Below are positions 28,285 to 42,500 of a DNA stretch of 64,000 nt, in pieces. This DNA is from Oxyruncus cristatus. Lineage: Eukaryota > Chordata > Aves > Passeriformes > Cotingidae. The DNA lies in NCBI GenBank assembly GCA_013399855.1, contig VXAY01006938.1, forward strand, positions 968,528 through 1,032,527. The letters are read 5' to 3'. The position numbers and the translations under genes were made by a program. Position 1 is the first letter of the stretch. Every line of letters starts with the position of its first letter. A model generated the notes under the pieces. It was not told the DNA's origin and ran no database searches. It saw nothing but the letters and a program-made list of their open reading frames with translations.

Positions 28285-31200
28285 TAAGAATTTTTGAAAA
28301 TAGTGATGTCTTTGGTGTTTCGTGTGTAGGAAACTGTGACAGTACAAGTGAACCTTCATGGAGTCAGTTGCTATGAAAAGATGGATCCTAGGAACTAGAT
28401 GTTAGTGCTTGGGCTGATATTTCAGAAGAGATTTCCACCATCATCACCTCTCCCTGCCATCAACTATTGTATAGAGTGGAAATCAACTGGTTGGACAAAG
28501 AGCTGTCCCAGGCAGCCCATCAATGGGAGGGTGGAAGTGGTGTGTACATGTTTTATGAGGTTCTGTGCCATAAACTGCTCTGTACTTTACTGCTGTCAGT
28601 GTGGTTATTGTTTCTAATCAACAAAATTTCAAAAAGTCTGAAAAGTTTTATGCACAAGAATTTCGATAAGAGAGACTAACCTTATCCTGCAGTGGCAAAG
28701 CACTTAGCCTTGGTGTTCTCCTTTCTCAACATTTCACATGTTCTATGATTTGGCCTCATCTTACGATGCTGTGGATGAAGTCTTTGCAAGTTGCAAATAA
28801 TAATTTTGCTGTTGCTTGCAAGGGAATAGGATTTCTGTCCCACAAACAAAAAGGGATGACATTTTCTGCCTCTGTTTCAAGGGACAGACATAAACACATA
28901 AGGAAGGGCATGATGAAGATGGGAGAGGGGATGTTTCCTTTTTGATGCCCTTTGTTTCTTCTTCCCTCAGCACTGAATGGAGAAGCTGTAGGGGGGCTAC
29001 AGGCATGATCCTGGCTGCTTGGGACTGGCAGGAGCAAATGCAGTCATTGGGAAAGATCTTGCACTTTCCTCAGTGCCTCAACAGCCACTCTTACAGACCT
29101 GGTCATTTCTTGAAACTGCTGTGGTTATAAACACCAATGTTGAGCCATTACTTCGGGTTGGGGATTTTCATCCTGAATTTGGAAGGGATAGTGTTTGTGA
29201 TGACCCCTTCTGAAAGAAAGTATCCATGGTGGGTTTGTTACAGTAACACAGCTTCTTAATCACAAGGTTTTACACAGTGAGGAGCAGGACTGGAGCGATG
29301 GTACAAAGAATTTGAACCAAAGACCTGAATTTTTATCGCCTATGTTGTTGTTTTGCTCTAAATGATATTCAGGGATTTCTGCAGCTGAATGCTGTTATCA
29401 ATGGTCACATTTTGAATGAATAGCCCTACACATATATTCCATGGCTGCAATGTGAATAACTGTGAATGGCTCTTCAATCTCCCTCTTCCCACTCCCCACT
29501 CCCACCTTAGCCGAAGCACAAGTGCTCATTTCAGAGCTAAAGATATACTCTTAAATCACTTCTGACATTTCTTTGTTGCTGCCTAATGAAAGCTGGGTTA
29601 ATGAACTAGAGGGAAGTTTTACATAAGCCCTTGCTGAGACGTCATTGCAGAATCAGAAGTGAGCAGCAGTTGCAAACGTCAGTTTTTGTCCTGGATTTTA
29701 TTTAAGTGCAAGCCTTATATCTGCATGGCATACAGGGCTTTGTTGTGTTGGTTTGCTGAGCCCCAGTGATGTGTCACGGTCCTGAGGCCTGCAGGGTTCA
29801 AAGAACAGCCATGTTGATGTCCCCTCTGAGCTAATAAGGGGTCTCTGTGCATCCTTGTTTGGAGGGAGATGTCCCACCAGGGTGTCATACCAGCTGCTCC
29901 TCTTGGCTTCCCCAACCCTTTCCAAGCACTTTTACACTCTGCTTCTTTCATTAATTGGATTATTTATTTTTAAGCTTGTTGCTGAGCAAGTCAAATCGAC
30001 CCACGCCTGGTTAACAAAGTCTGAAATAATTGTGACTAAGACAAAAAGAGTGCTGAAGGGGGAGACCAGCAACACAGACCAGGCTAGTTTCCTGGCCCTG
30101 CTGCGTGTATTTAATCTTTTCTGGGTTTACCCAGGTGTCAAGGAAGGGCACCTGGATAGAAGCCAGAGACTGGAAGCGTGTCCCCTTGCTGCCTTGTCTG
30201 GTCTTTCATCTTCATTTTTAACCTGGGCTAATACAGGGATTTACAAGGGATGAGCTGGTCTTGTGAGAGTCTGGAAAAGCTTTCTTTGCTGTGTTGCCCT
30301 TAATCTAAATAATGAAAATGGTCAGTTCAAAACGAGGTCTTCCCATAGTCATCTGTAGGTTAGGACAGCCGGGTACTTCTGCCCTTTGGAGGTTGGGTAG
30401 GTCAGTGAGATGCTGCAAGTCTGTGAGACCAACAGATGAGGTAAACCCTGTGATTAAGTAGAGAAAAGAACTCCAACACTTTTAATGACTGTGACTTCCC
30501 AGACAATAACTAGTTTTCACTTTGCTTACTGTCCAAGGTCTTATATTAAAAAATAAGGTAAGCCTAATTTTTTCATGGCAGAAGTACTTTGGGTACATTC
30601 TGCTGTTCAGAAAGCAATCAAATTTTCCAGGATTAGAGGCAGCTGGGGCATGTCATCTTCATTAAAACCTTTGGGATCTACAGCTGAGAGACCATATGTT
30701 TAGCATCCTTAGAAATGACTGGGCCCACTGAACTGCAACTGAACTTGCTGGGTGAAGTATAGTTCCAGATTTTACTGATGGAGACATTAGGGAAAAGCCT
30801 TAAGTTATTGAGCAGATTCACTGACTGGGTCTTGTTTGGAGAATACAATTTTATAAGGACAGAAATATCGTCGCAGGTATAGATTGTGTCGCTATAACTA
30901 ATGTTGTTAGCTTAATTTCTGTTGCATATACTTGTAAAGGGGGGAAGGCCCCAAAATCCATGTTGTCTTTGCAGGATAACTTCAAGGAGATTACTCTCAA
31001 CAATGTTGTTTTTTTTTTTGATGCATATGCTAGACCTATTCTTTTCTGCTAGCATTTATAGGAAGAACAGATAAGAGTTCCTTGTGGGAACTCCCCATGT
31101 TTCATTATTCCATGGTGATGATCCATTTTCACAGTAGGTTAGATGAGAAAAAACATTTGGGAAAAACTGCCACTTCACAGCAAGAATTCTTATTAGAAAG

Positions 31201-34200
31201 TGTTTTGCTGATGTATTCACCTGTACTAACTTTCTTGCTGTTGTCTGTGCTCTTCCTTATCTGTTGCTAAAGCTTCTATGGATGGTGCATATGCGGTTGA
31301 ATGTGGGATGCGGCAAGAAAACAAGCTGAAAACATGAAGCTTGAAGCACGGGATTTCTGTTAGACTGGAAATGGGAAACTGGGATGCTGTTTCTCCTTAG
31401 GGTCACACTGAATCAACGGAGATGTGGGTGGGCACCACCAACCATTACAGAGAGCCAGTGACTGCAGTGTAAGCAAACAGGAGATCTAAACTGGTTTAAG
31501 GAATACTCAAGTGTGCTAAATGCTGCTGCATTTGGCTGCAGCCCAGAAGTTGATAAAGCCTTCCTCTTATTAATTCTAAGTAGTGATGTCAAGGTTTTTG
31601 ACTCCTTTAATGGCAGGCACACCTGTATAGTTATCCTAGTGCTAGTCAGGTCTTTACTCACAGCCCTCTAAGAGTCACATTTTCCCACACTTCCTGAGCC
31701 CATGCGCTTCACCCATTGTAAAAGCTCTGACTTCTTTAGGAAGATAAAATGGTTAAGATTTTCTTATGAATTTAGCCAAGTTCTAGCAGTGACATTTGTC
31801 TCCCAAAATAAAAATAGACATTTCAAGCAGTACTGTAGCTCACCAAAGAGGCAACATCTTCCCAGACACAGGTTTAACCTGCACTCCCAGTCTGCCAACC
31901 CATGAGAGCAATTTGCAGGGCAAGTGTACCATGCTACAGCTCTGGTCCTTGCAGACATTTGCATCCCTCAGTCGAGTTGTGTCATCCCAGGAATAAGTGA
32001 AATATGGGATAAGCATTACAATTTTACTGCCCTGGTAGCCCATTTTCTTTGTCCTTTTAGATGTTGCATGGCCAATCCAAGTCTTTCTTGACTTGCTAAG
32101 GTGTTCTGGTGCTTTGATAGTCAGATAGTGACCAATGGCTTTATTGCCAAGAGCATATAGCATCTTTCAAAGAATAAGGTGTATCAGCTTTCCAAAAGCC
32201 TATGTTTTCCCTTGCCATGACTCCAAGGATCGGGAATGGTCTGACAATAGCTCCTCCAAATTGCGGGGAGATATATATCTCATTTCTGGAGCTAAGGCTT
32301 AAACTCTCAAATTCTTGAACTGGTCATTCGTCTGAAATGTTTTTTTCTTATAGGACACACAATAATGCTGCTGTACTTGGCTGCCTTTTAGCAAAGGAAA
32401 CTGAGGGCTGGATTGCCAGGTAACATGATCTCAGTTAAGGATAAGCTAAAGCCCCTTTTCCATTCCCTTTAAATTCAAGTGTGGACTACATGTTTTCCCA
32501 GGCTAGGTTGTTCTCGGAGAAGTTAGTTTTGTTCATTTCCTTCAGCAGTTTATCAGTGGTGTGTAGCATGCCCCAAGATCACTAATTTTCTCCCAATTCT
32601 CTGTTTGAATGTTATATGATATGATCCATTTGAAATTTATCTTTGGCTTGTGGTAAGGCTTTGCCACGTCACATCACCAAGACGTGCTCATGCTCTCATT
32701 TGTGCTGCCAAACATCATTCTTGACTTCACACTTCATTTTGCAAATACTGTGGCAGATGTGACACACAGAGGTGCCTCCTGCTTGGGCAGCTTTCACTGA
32801 CCTTGTGCTGGACCCAGCAGATGTGTCCTCCAGGACCGTCCCAGATTTGTTCTCGCAGTGGTTCTTTCCAGCAGTCACGCTGGCTGGTGTAGTGTCAAAG
32901 GCTACTGAAGGCTGTCATATATCAGCAAGGGAGGGCTTTTATTGTAGTGATTTTTGTAAGTCCTTCCACTGCCTTTTACTAGGTTACATCCTATTACATA
33001 ATTAAATGCTGTGTGTTTGTTGTCCCCAGAGGGCTTTTGCCTCATTCAGTGAGCATCAAAGATGATGATTATTGATACAGACAGATGGTAGTTCTTATTT
33101 TATTTTTATTATTCAGTGTGGCCATTTTTTCTATTAACAGTGGCTTATTACATTCCATTTAGTAATTATTTTATTCTTCTGTGTTCCTATTATGGTAATA
33201 TTTGGACATCCTTTAAATCCTAAATTTATTCTTTTGCTTCTTCTACACATCAAGAAGGATGCAGTATTGCTTCACTTTTATTATGATACAAAAATAATCC
33301 AAACCAGAAAAGAAAGTACTCTAAGAGGTATGTATTAAATACACATTTGGCTAAAAACATAGGTCTGGATAACAGGCTCTTGTTCTCTCCTGCAGTCAAT
33401 GCAATTCACTTAGCTACCTCTCTGAATGTGTGTATATGAAGTTTTTAAGAGGCTTCTAGGCACAAAGCTTCTTGAAAGATCTGTGTATATGTGTATCCAG
33501 GCCTTTATTCTGTTCTTCTGGGAAAGATCCTGTTTTAAGTTTTAGCCTGTTTTATCTGAAATAATCGAATTATCATCTTCCAGAAAGCAGAAATATATGC
33601 TGATCATCAGGGCCTTGGAGGGTTTTTTTTCCTAATTGCACAAGATTTTAGCTTTTCTTATTCCTACATCATCAATGCAGGAAGGGATTGGGGTCCAGCT
33701 ACTGGGGAGTCTTTGCTGCAGACAGGAATTAGGTACTACAGGCCAAAACTAGACAAAGACCCATTTGATTCTGTAGGCACCTTAACTTTGGTCTGCAGAG
33801 TTCCTGAAGTGCTTGCAAAAATCCCTTGCATTTGTTGATATACTGAGAAGATTCAGACTCCAAGATTTTAGCAATTTGAGAGGCAGGCAGAGGGACACAC
33901 AGCATAGCAAGAGAACCTGGTTTGCCAGGCTGGCTTATCTTCATAATTGTTGAAAACAGATGTGGTGGCATTACCCAGCTTTTTCATTAATGCCTGAGAT
34001 GAGACCATTCACCAGGGTAGCAGGAGAACAATGTCTTGTCCAGCCCTATCCACAGGGAGGTGCTTTGTCCCCGTCTGTCTCTCTGAGGAAAGTGCTAAAC
34101 CATAGGCTTTGTTTGGATGGGTGCACTCTGGATCTCTCTTATCTTGTCAGTCTGTGCAGCAAAGAATGGAGAATTTTTAGGGGTGGAGAGAGAGCCTGCA

Positions 34201-37200
34201 AGGGAGTGCAAGCCTGAATAGTCCACACTGTAATAGTTCACACTCTGTCTTAAGTGTGGGTGAAGGGTTTCTTGTTTTCTGGTCTCTACTACAAGAAATA
34301 CTTTTACATGAGTCATCAGATAAAAACGCATAATAGCACTGAGAGCAGGGACTGGACTGCAGCAGGCTGTCCCACTCCCTCCAACTACACACTCAAGTTA
34401 TTCACATTCCCATTGGAAATGTCAAAGCTGTTAAGAAATGTTGCTAGGTATTTCAATGTGCCAATACCCTAAAGGATTTTCAGCTTGGCAAAAGTACTAG
34501 CAGGGGAAATGTGGGCCCAAAAGGTTTTCTTGGCATAAATAAACAAAGGATTACTATAAGGCTGTTTTTAAATGTGGAAATTGAACAGAAGTAATCCTGA
34601 ATTAACTTAATTATTTGGACTCTGTAGCCCAACTACAGTGGAAGGGATGTTGGTAATCCACTTTCAAGGCCAAGCTGTACATGTGAATGTTAATAATTGC
34701 ATTTCGTGATAATAACTGCAGTTAACTATTACAGTGTAATACTGATGTGAATAATAATGATAAGAAATAATCACGTAAGAGATGATGAGATTTTGATACA
34801 CTTTAATTGTGTGGCCATTAAGAACTTACCTACTGAGTGTAATAATCAATAGCTAATCAAAACAGCTGGAAAGTGTTTGGAAAGGAACATGTAGAGTAGC
34901 TAAAGACATATTTTAGAGGGTGGCTTAGGGGCTTCAAGCTTTTTGCAGGGTGACTTTACTATGCTCAAGCACATAATTTTTGCCAGGGTGCTTCAGCAAT
35001 GTCAAAAGAGTTGTGAGTATGGAAATGGATAATGAACAGCTAGCAAGAGTGGGTTCCTTGCATCTAGGGTAAGAGAGGGCTAATCTCTGTCTCAAATCCT
35101 GCTGGAATAAAACAGCAAATGCTGACAGCATCCTTTGAAAATGGTAAAATTGCTTAGCCTTCTGCCTTCTCTATTTTAGTGTGCCACACACGAAACCAAC
35201 ACCAACAACTACAAAATCTCACAGTAATATCCAGGGCTGAGCCAGAGAGACAGAAGTAGCCTACGTGCCAGAATTTCTATGCCAAAGGGAGAAAGTTCTA
35301 AATATTGTTCTCCTACCTCATGACAAGAGACCATTTGGATACTAGTAATAGATATGAGATCTCATTTGAGCAGGCTGGCACTAAGCCATTCAATACAGAA
35401 CACATTGAAATAGGCCCACAGTTGAGATAGAGGAAGGACTAGATCCTATTAGGAAGCCCTTGGTGTCTGCCAGCTGTGTGCCTTCACAAAACAGGATATG
35501 AATTCTAGCCCTGCCTTTGACACACCTATCAGCTTTTTGCATTAGAAAAATATAAAAATATAGTGTTTCTAAAGAGAAAGCATTGAGAGCAGGTAGTATT
35601 TTGCTTCCTCAAGGTGAGTGGGACCTCCCTTGTAAGACCATCTCAAATGAAGAGTGTTCAAAGCTGCAGTTTTCCAGAGAAGCATCCTTGCCACCAGAGT
35701 ATCAGTCGACAACAGCCTTCTTGCATCTCTGCTGCTAGAAATTACCCACTGTAAAAGAAAATCTGAGGTTGAGAGGAGCAGCAAGGTTATAGGGAGGAGT
35801 AATTTGACTCCAGAAATCTCTATGTAGTTTGCACTGTACTTCATTCTTGCTAATTAAAAAGCATAAAGTCCCATGATCCCCCTTCAGAATACTCAGTTCT
35901 AGATGATTGTCTCAAATTGCCAAGCTCTTTGCTCCTTCTTGAGTGGCAACATTGGCTCAGTAGTCTGAGAAGCCCTTCTGTGGAGGCAGCAGCAAGGGTC
36001 AGCCTTGTCTGGGCACATATGGAACCAGGGACGAGGGAAGGAGATGCAGGACACAGGCGATGTGTTTACAAATGGATTTGTGTTGAGCCCCACACTTAAA
36101 ATGCTGATGCATGTTCCCTTACTTGCACTCCAGTAATGGATTTTGCACCTTTTTTCTGCCGTCAACCAGTTGCTGGTGTTGTGGCTGCAGTTACAGGGCA
36201 CTGATGCTTTAGGGTTGGAAGCTTTTAACCTGAGTGACTTTAGTGACAAATGCGCTCCTGCTGTTGCTGAACCTGGAGCACAGGTTGGTGTCTGCAAAGA
36301 CATCTGTTCTCGTAAAACCTGTGAAACCAGATACTCTGCTCTACAGATATGCAGTCCTGTGGTATTACCACATAGCCACAAAGGACTGTAGCTGTCAGCC
36401 TCGCAGGAGAGAGGTCTTCCTTGGTTTCTGGGCTGGGTGTTCCCAGCTGTCTTTCAGCAGGTATGCATGCTTTGGCTCCTGGTCCCTTGCTCTCCTGCTT
36501 ATCTGGTTTACCCCCTCATATTTTTCCTCTGCTTTGCTCCTATTCTGGCTTTTTTTTCTACTCCCTCCTCTTCCCCCAGTCTAACCTCACTCTACACGCT
36601 CAGTGGTGTATGAAGTAGCAGGAATTTCAGCTGGAGTTTGGGGATACTCTTGGAAATGACCTTGTGCTCTGCCTTCCTTCTTGCTCTTTTCACATCTTTC
36701 TATGTCCGAGTCTGAATCCTGCAGATCAACAGTGTTGCTACAACGCAGCAGGGCAAGACCTTTCTCTAGGCATCTGTAAATGAGCAGAAATGTAGATTAA
36801 AAGCCAGCCTGACACCTATGGACAAAGGGTATCTATAGGCAGGTGTCTGGCACACCTGTGGCTCTGGTTATCTCTGAGAACCTCATGCAATGGGGATGCA
36901 TGGCACTTCTCTTTCTTTGGAGGAAAACCCAAGCACTTTCACTAGTGAGAAGTCTCAGTCCAGCACAGTTACTAAGGTCGATTTTGTGCAACACCAACAA
37001 GCTATCAAAACTGTGTGCTAGCTTTGGCTAGCCCAGCCTGGCGTCATCCAGCTGTTACAGAATTTTGCTCTAAATGATTTCATCTATTTCTGCAGCTACA
37101 GCAGCACATTTATCTGAAAGCAAACTGTTTACTTATTTGCTTTTAATTATTTATGGTAATGAAATAGCACACATATCTCAGAATTTTCCACAAAAGTGAA

Positions 37201-37474
37201 TACTCTTGTAGTTCAGGTCTGTGGCCATGAAAGAAAACACAGTTCCCCACTGCTGCTTATAATGTTTATTTGTTTTTAGCTTCAAAACACAGGTGATCTT
37301 CTCAAAATGAATAGAGTAACGGGGGAAATGAAAGTGAGCCCTCTTTGTAACTTTCCAAAGAAACACATCTGGAAAAGCATACTTTAGCAAAACAACTACA
37401 TTTCAGCACACCCAGACAGCGAGATTCCAAAAATTCATAAATAGCAAAAATGTTAGCAAACAGTGTTGTTGGGC

Positions 37475-37527
37475 TTTTTTTTTCCTTCTTTTTTTTTTTC
37501 TTTTATTTTTTTCTTTCTTTCCCCCTT
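37475..37527. repeat. T-rich low-complexity tract
   Basis: About 50 bp of t runs with scattered c and a single a. It contains tttatt (37502-37507), which reads as AATAAA on the minus strand about 1.6 kb past the opsin stop. That makes it one possible but unproven polyadenylation signal. Confidence 0.85.
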
Positions 37528-38207
37528 GTTTAACTTGCATGTGGCACTAAAAGAACTCATAATTTCTACAGCTAACACAGAGACATTTTTAGAGTGGTCT
37601 TTGAGTATGCACTTAACTTAGAAGATGGAGAATTATGAAGACATATCTTCTCACTTTGATTCTGTAAAATAAATCTGGTGAAATAACTGAATGTTAACAT
37701 CTGATAGTCTGGCTGCTGATTTAGACCTACAGTGTAGCTATTTAAATCACCATCCTTAATCACTACTTAGTTGGGTTTACCTAGAAGTTACTTTTTACCC
37801 ATAAGCAGGTACAAAAACTTTCTTTAGCAGCAACAGTGAAGTGCTGGATTATATTTTGTAAATAGCTCTGATGCCACGCTTTATCAGTACTCTTAAAACT
37901 TAAGTATCAGTTTTAGTTTCATTGCCTGTACATCTCTTGCTCCACTTTAAGAGGCAGAAAAACAATCGATTTGGAGACGGATCAGTAAAATTAAAGGCCA
38001 GCTTTCCTGAATCAGAGTGCTGCAGCCAGGCCTTGCTCACCAGGAGGGTCAGGGGAGGTGGAAATAATTCTGCAAACCAGTGAGGAAAAATATGAAGCCA
38101 CTGCTCAAACTACAGTGACTAGAAAATGGCAGGATCTACAACTCCTAGTCCTTGCATAGACACACACAGAGTCAGGCACAGGCAATGACCTATGAAGGCG
38201 ACCTGTG

Positions 38208-38587
38208 AAGACAGGCTGGGAGTTGGAGCTGTTTAGCCTCGAAAAGGCTTTGGGAGACTTTACAGTAGCCTTCTAGTACCTAAAGGGAGCCTACAAGAAA
38301 GCTGGAGGGGGACTTCTTACAAGTGATTGGACAAGGGGAAAAGAATTTTAACTGAAGGACAGTAGATTTAGATTAGATATTTAAAAGAAATTCTTTACTG
38401 TGGAGATGAAACACTGCAACAGGTTGCTCAGAGAAGCTGTGGGGGCCCCATCCATGGAAGTGTTCAAGGCCAAGCTGGATGGGCTTTTGAGCAATTTGGT
38501 CTAGTGTCCCTGTCCATGACAGGGGGTTTGGAATGAGACGATCTTTAAGGTCCCTTCTGACACAAACCATTGTATGATCCTATAATC
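38208..38587 (+). mobile_element. CR1 LINE 3' end (5'-truncated)
   Basis: A CR1 fragment in + orientation, starting near gacaggctgggagttggagc and running through tttagattagatatttaaaa, gtgttcaaggccaagctgga and gatctttaaggtcccttctg to the degenerate octamers tgtatgatcctataatc. It lies about 560 bp beyond the opsin stop codon and antisense to it, so it would fall in the 3' UTR if that is long. The left boundary is approximate. Confidence 0.9.
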
Positions 38588-39143
38588 AGAAACTCTCCTG
38601 TGAGGTCCCTGGGGCCTGGGAGCCCCATGGCAGTCATGCCTGGGTGCCCTGCAGGGAGAACATGGCTTTTGCCCCCTGCAGCTGTTGGAGCTGCAGCAGC
38701 TCCACAGCAATCGGGAGGGCCTGTCTTCTATGGATGGGGCTGTGCAGCACCACAGAGCTCAAACAATCTGCTATGGCTGTAACTGCCAAATAGCAAAAGA
38801 CATACGTGGAAATGTAATCTGGAATTGAAAAAAATTTGGATGGGAACATAATTTTTGCTAGCTAATGTCTGGTCTCCTCAAGACAGTCTTTCTTTTCCTA
38901 CATGCATGTGAAAACCAAGTGTTTCTGTCACTGGTTATGCTGCCCACATTGTAATGTACTTTGTAGCATTTTGTACCTACATAGAAGGAAAATATCACTT
39001 TACCATCTGATTTGCTTGAGTTGCATAGTCATCAGTGCTATAGCAAGAAACAGATGGAATGGGAATTAGGAAGTCACTCAAGCACTGATCTGAAGTGGCT
39101 CTTCCTGAACACAAAGTGTGTGTGTATTAAGCAGCCGCAAAAC
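38588..39143 (-). other. Region just downstream of the opsin stop (probable 3' UTR start)
   Basis: The opsin transcript should continue into here. I see no AATAAA or ATTAAA on the minus strand within this interval, so the polyadenylation site is probably further on (lower coordinates) or uses a variant signal. A GC-rich patch lies at 38600-38760. Confidence 0.5.
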
Positions 39144-39584
39144 TTACAATCTATCACATTCAATATCAGGGTTATTAGATGGTGTATCGAGAATACCAAA
39201 ATACACTTCTCCATTTGCTGGAGGTGGGGTGTTGGTTGGACTTCCCACTCCGGAATCAGGGCTTGGTGCAGGGTGCATTTCTGCTGCATACTTCTCTTCT
39301 TTCTGAGCAGGCTGTGGTTGTTTTTGCTTGAGGTTTTTGAAGTGTTTGAGCTTCACAGGGTCCTTGACTTCCTTGGCACAATGGAACAAGATGAAAATGT
39401 CCCTCCGAAATTTGGAGCTCATTCCAAAGTAGATAATGGGGTTGTAAAAGCTAGCAGACTTAGCAAACAAGCTAGCAAGGATGCTGGTAAGGTTGGGCAC
39501 AGTGTGACCATAGGCCGACCATATGGAGATGACAGCATATGGTGACCATGCAATGATGAAGGCTGTGCAAATGACAATAGAAAC
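39144..39584 (-). CDS. OPN5L2: Opsin exon 6: TM6, ECL3, TM7, helix 8, C-terminal tail
   Basis: This terminal coding exon of 441 nt (146 codons plus TAA) follows the acceptor ctttcag in phase 0. It encodes TM6 with VICTAFIIAWSPYAV, where W and P are the CWxP-type toggle residues, and ECL3 with YGHTVPN. TM7 follows with LFAKSASFYNPIIY, where the lysine is the retinal attachment site and NPIIY is the NPxxY variant. Next come helix 8 with KFRRDIFILFHC (the cysteine is a possible palmitoylation site) and a tail of about 80 residues. The tail has a lysine-rich first half and a SPDSGVGSPTNTPPP region with candidate phosphorylation sites. It ends in ECDRL. Confidence 0.95.
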   Translation of the reverse strand, partial: VSIVICTAFIIAWSPYAVISIWSAYGHTVPNLTSILASLFAKSASFYNPIIYFGMSSKFRRDIFILFHCAKEVKDPVKLKHFKNLKQKQPQPAQKEEKYAAEMHPAPSPDSGVGSPTNTPPPANGEVYFGILDTPSNNPDIECDRL

Positions 39585-42500
39585 CTGAAAGACAGAAGAA
39601 GAATAGTCTTAAATCTGTTCTGGAAGACTACATCAGGGAAGCAATACACTGGGAATAGTAGCTTGAACACTTGGCCAGAACGGAAATGTGCAGGTAGCCC
39701 TGAGGGTATGGCTTACAGGAGAATACAGGCAAGCAAGTGGTTTGCTTTGATGTAGACAGGCAGGCCCAGAAGCTATATATTGAATTTTGGCTTGATGGTG
39801 TGGTTAGGTGATACCTCATCTAATGGAATAAAAATAGCTACATTCCTCTGTATGTTTATATAAGTGCAGAAGATTTCCAGTAGACTTAAGTAAATGGTAA
39901 GTAAATTGAAAGCTTCACTCTAACTTCTGAGTATGCTCAGAAGTAATGTAACTTCTGAAAGAAAAGACCATATCCCAAACCTAATTTTTAGCGTTTTGTG
40001 CTGTATAACCCACTCCAATTATATTTAGATTATTTTTCATGTGAGATGTAACACCAATATTAGCCAATTGATGCAGTAGAAGTTTTAAACAAACCTCATA
40101 TTCTTCACTGAGTTCAGACTCTGTCACTAGGGGTTATAACAAAATGAAATGCACTTGACTGGTTTTGTTGTCTTCTGTTCTAATTAAGACAAATTTTAAG
40201 AAAGACAGATTTCATCCCAACCAACATGAAAGCCAAACTTACCCTGGTGACATCGCGCTCTATTCTCCTCTGTCTGTCTGTGGGATCACCCAGTCCTGTT
40301 AATGCATGACTTAGTTTGACAGTATTGATAATTGACACGTATGAGAAGACCATGACTGTGACAGGTAGGAAAAAACAGCAGATAAAAATAGAGATGATGT
40401 AGGACTTGTAGATTGTAGAGAAGTTGGCTTTTGCCCAGTCTATCTCACATGTGCCATACATGCGATCTGGAAAGCAAGAATAGGTTGGTTAGCATTTTTA
40501 GAGTATTTATCTGCTTTTGAGTGATTAATTTGTCAGTTAAAATGCTAAATTTTTCTTCTGTTAAGCACTAAAGAAGGGATTGATCTTTCTGATTTAATGA
40601 GACGTGACTCTATTTCCTACAAAAACAATTTTTCAAGACCAGCTAGACTGTAACAAGTTTTAATGTGTATTATCATTCTGTCCAATTTGTATTTCCAGTG
40701 TAAATCCATAATGCACAAACTGTTGTCTTAGGATAGAAAATCGTGATACTTTACTAGAAAAAAAAAAAAGGTGATCTTTCAGTAGGTTGGATACTCTTGA
40801 GTGATACCTACTTTTATTTGTCATGATACTCTACATAGCAACTTCATAAGATAAACACTGTAACAGTATAACAAGGAATTCCTGCAATATACCAAATGTA
40901 AAAAGTCACTATTTACGTAGCAAAGTAGGAAATAAAAGCATTGGGGCTTCTTGAGGCAATGAACCTTTTACTGCAGCAAGAACCATGAAAGAAAGTTGAT
41001 ACAGCTAATGATTAAGATTATGGGAATATAAAACATATAAATACTTAGAAAGATCGGAGAGTTTCAGCTAAATGCGAAACACAGTCCTGCAACACAGAGC
41101 TGCATACTTTTAAAAATGAAGTCAGGCAGACTGCAGGATCTACATCCAGTGGGACACTAGCTGATCAGGTACTTAAGGAAAAGGCAGTGGGAATAATGTG
41201 CAGCCCCTGGCTTATGCACTTTTACGAATAACAGTTGTCTTCTTTAGATGTGTTTGTAAAGGTGTCCTGACAGAAAACTTGAGTTCTGTTACATTAGAGG
41301 TTCTCTACAGATTGCAAACTGCTGATTTTTCTTTTTAAGTGGAAAAAGCTCGTGTTTTTTTTCTGACAGCTATGGCAGCAGATTGAATTACAAATAAATG
41401 AAGCATGAGCCAAAATTATGTAAGTCAAGTATTAACAGGTCCTGGAGATACAATACAGGTGAAGACTGCTTGTTTTAGCAGCAAACTTCTCTCTAACATC
41501 CAGTGGTAATTCTGAAGAGAAAAAAATTCCTTAACTCCTCACAGGTGATAGGAGGTTTAGACAGGATGAATTAAAGGAGCAAATGATTAAAATCTCTTTT
41601 ATGACTCTCATCAAAAAGAGCTCAGTATTATTATCACCAAAACTCTAAGTGTTGCTGTCTGGATGTGTTCAGTAATAGAAATAAATTTCTGTCTCCTTTG
41701 CCTTTTTCATCACTAGATCTCAAAATTCAAAGTATAACCATAAAATCTGGCTTAATTCCAGGTTTCTGCTTTGTGAAAAATTTTGACTGAAAAATGAAGG
41801 CAGCCTGCAGATCACAAAGAAAGAAAATCCTGATGATTTTCTGCTAGTTGGAATTCAGAGCTGTGTTTTCTCCGTCCACAGGGACACTGACAAGTAGCAT
41901 TCCCAAAAATCACTGGGGTCCTGAGCACCACTACAGCTGCTGTGTAGAAGTGAGAGGTCTGAGGCAGCCAGGTGCTATGTGCTGTGGTCTGTTGGTACCT
42001 GCTGCTGGACTTGCCATTGCTCGGCTCCTGCATCTCCATGGGTACCCTCAATAGAAAATCTGTTAAGAAACAGATAGCCCAGGAACATAAACCTGCTGTG
42101 TGTCTCAGTAGGGAAAAGCACTCCTAGAAGTGGTCTTGAAAACCACTGTTAAGGAATTGAATTCAAAATACAAACTGAATCCATAAGGACACTTTAATAC
42201 CCTGACAAGGCAGTGATGCCCAAGAAGTCCCTGGCTCCAGTTTAAGGCCAAAACCAGACATCAGAAATCACTCTACAAATGAAGAGCTAGTAAGATTAAT
42301 GTAAAAAGAACACAGATCACCAGAAGAGACACAGAAAATTACCCCTCTAAATGCCCCAAGTTTATGGCATGTTCAGAGTGCATAAAACATGAAATAAAAT
42401 TGGAACAGTCTAATAAACAGTTTGAATTTGTCTCCATTGAATGGTGAAGGATAGAAAATGTAACCAACCATACAAATGGATGCTTTTCTCATACCCATCC

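Larger units (their letters stand above)
26506..38207. other. Non-coding DNA, no gene recognised
   Basis: Between CR1 copies, with the ta/ca microsatellite and the 37.5-kb T-rich tract. The longest frame (minus, 35899-36381) has scattered Cys and Ser and no domain I recognise. Confidence 0.6.

Noticed and set aside
35899..36381. 160-residue open frame on the minus strand
   Set aside because: No family resemblance, and the opposite strand is open as well. Judged to be chance.
39012..39545. 177-residue open frame on the + strand, the longest in the window
   Set aside because: It lies antisense to the terminal opsin exon, whose codon content keeps the opposite strand open. It has no recognisable domain.
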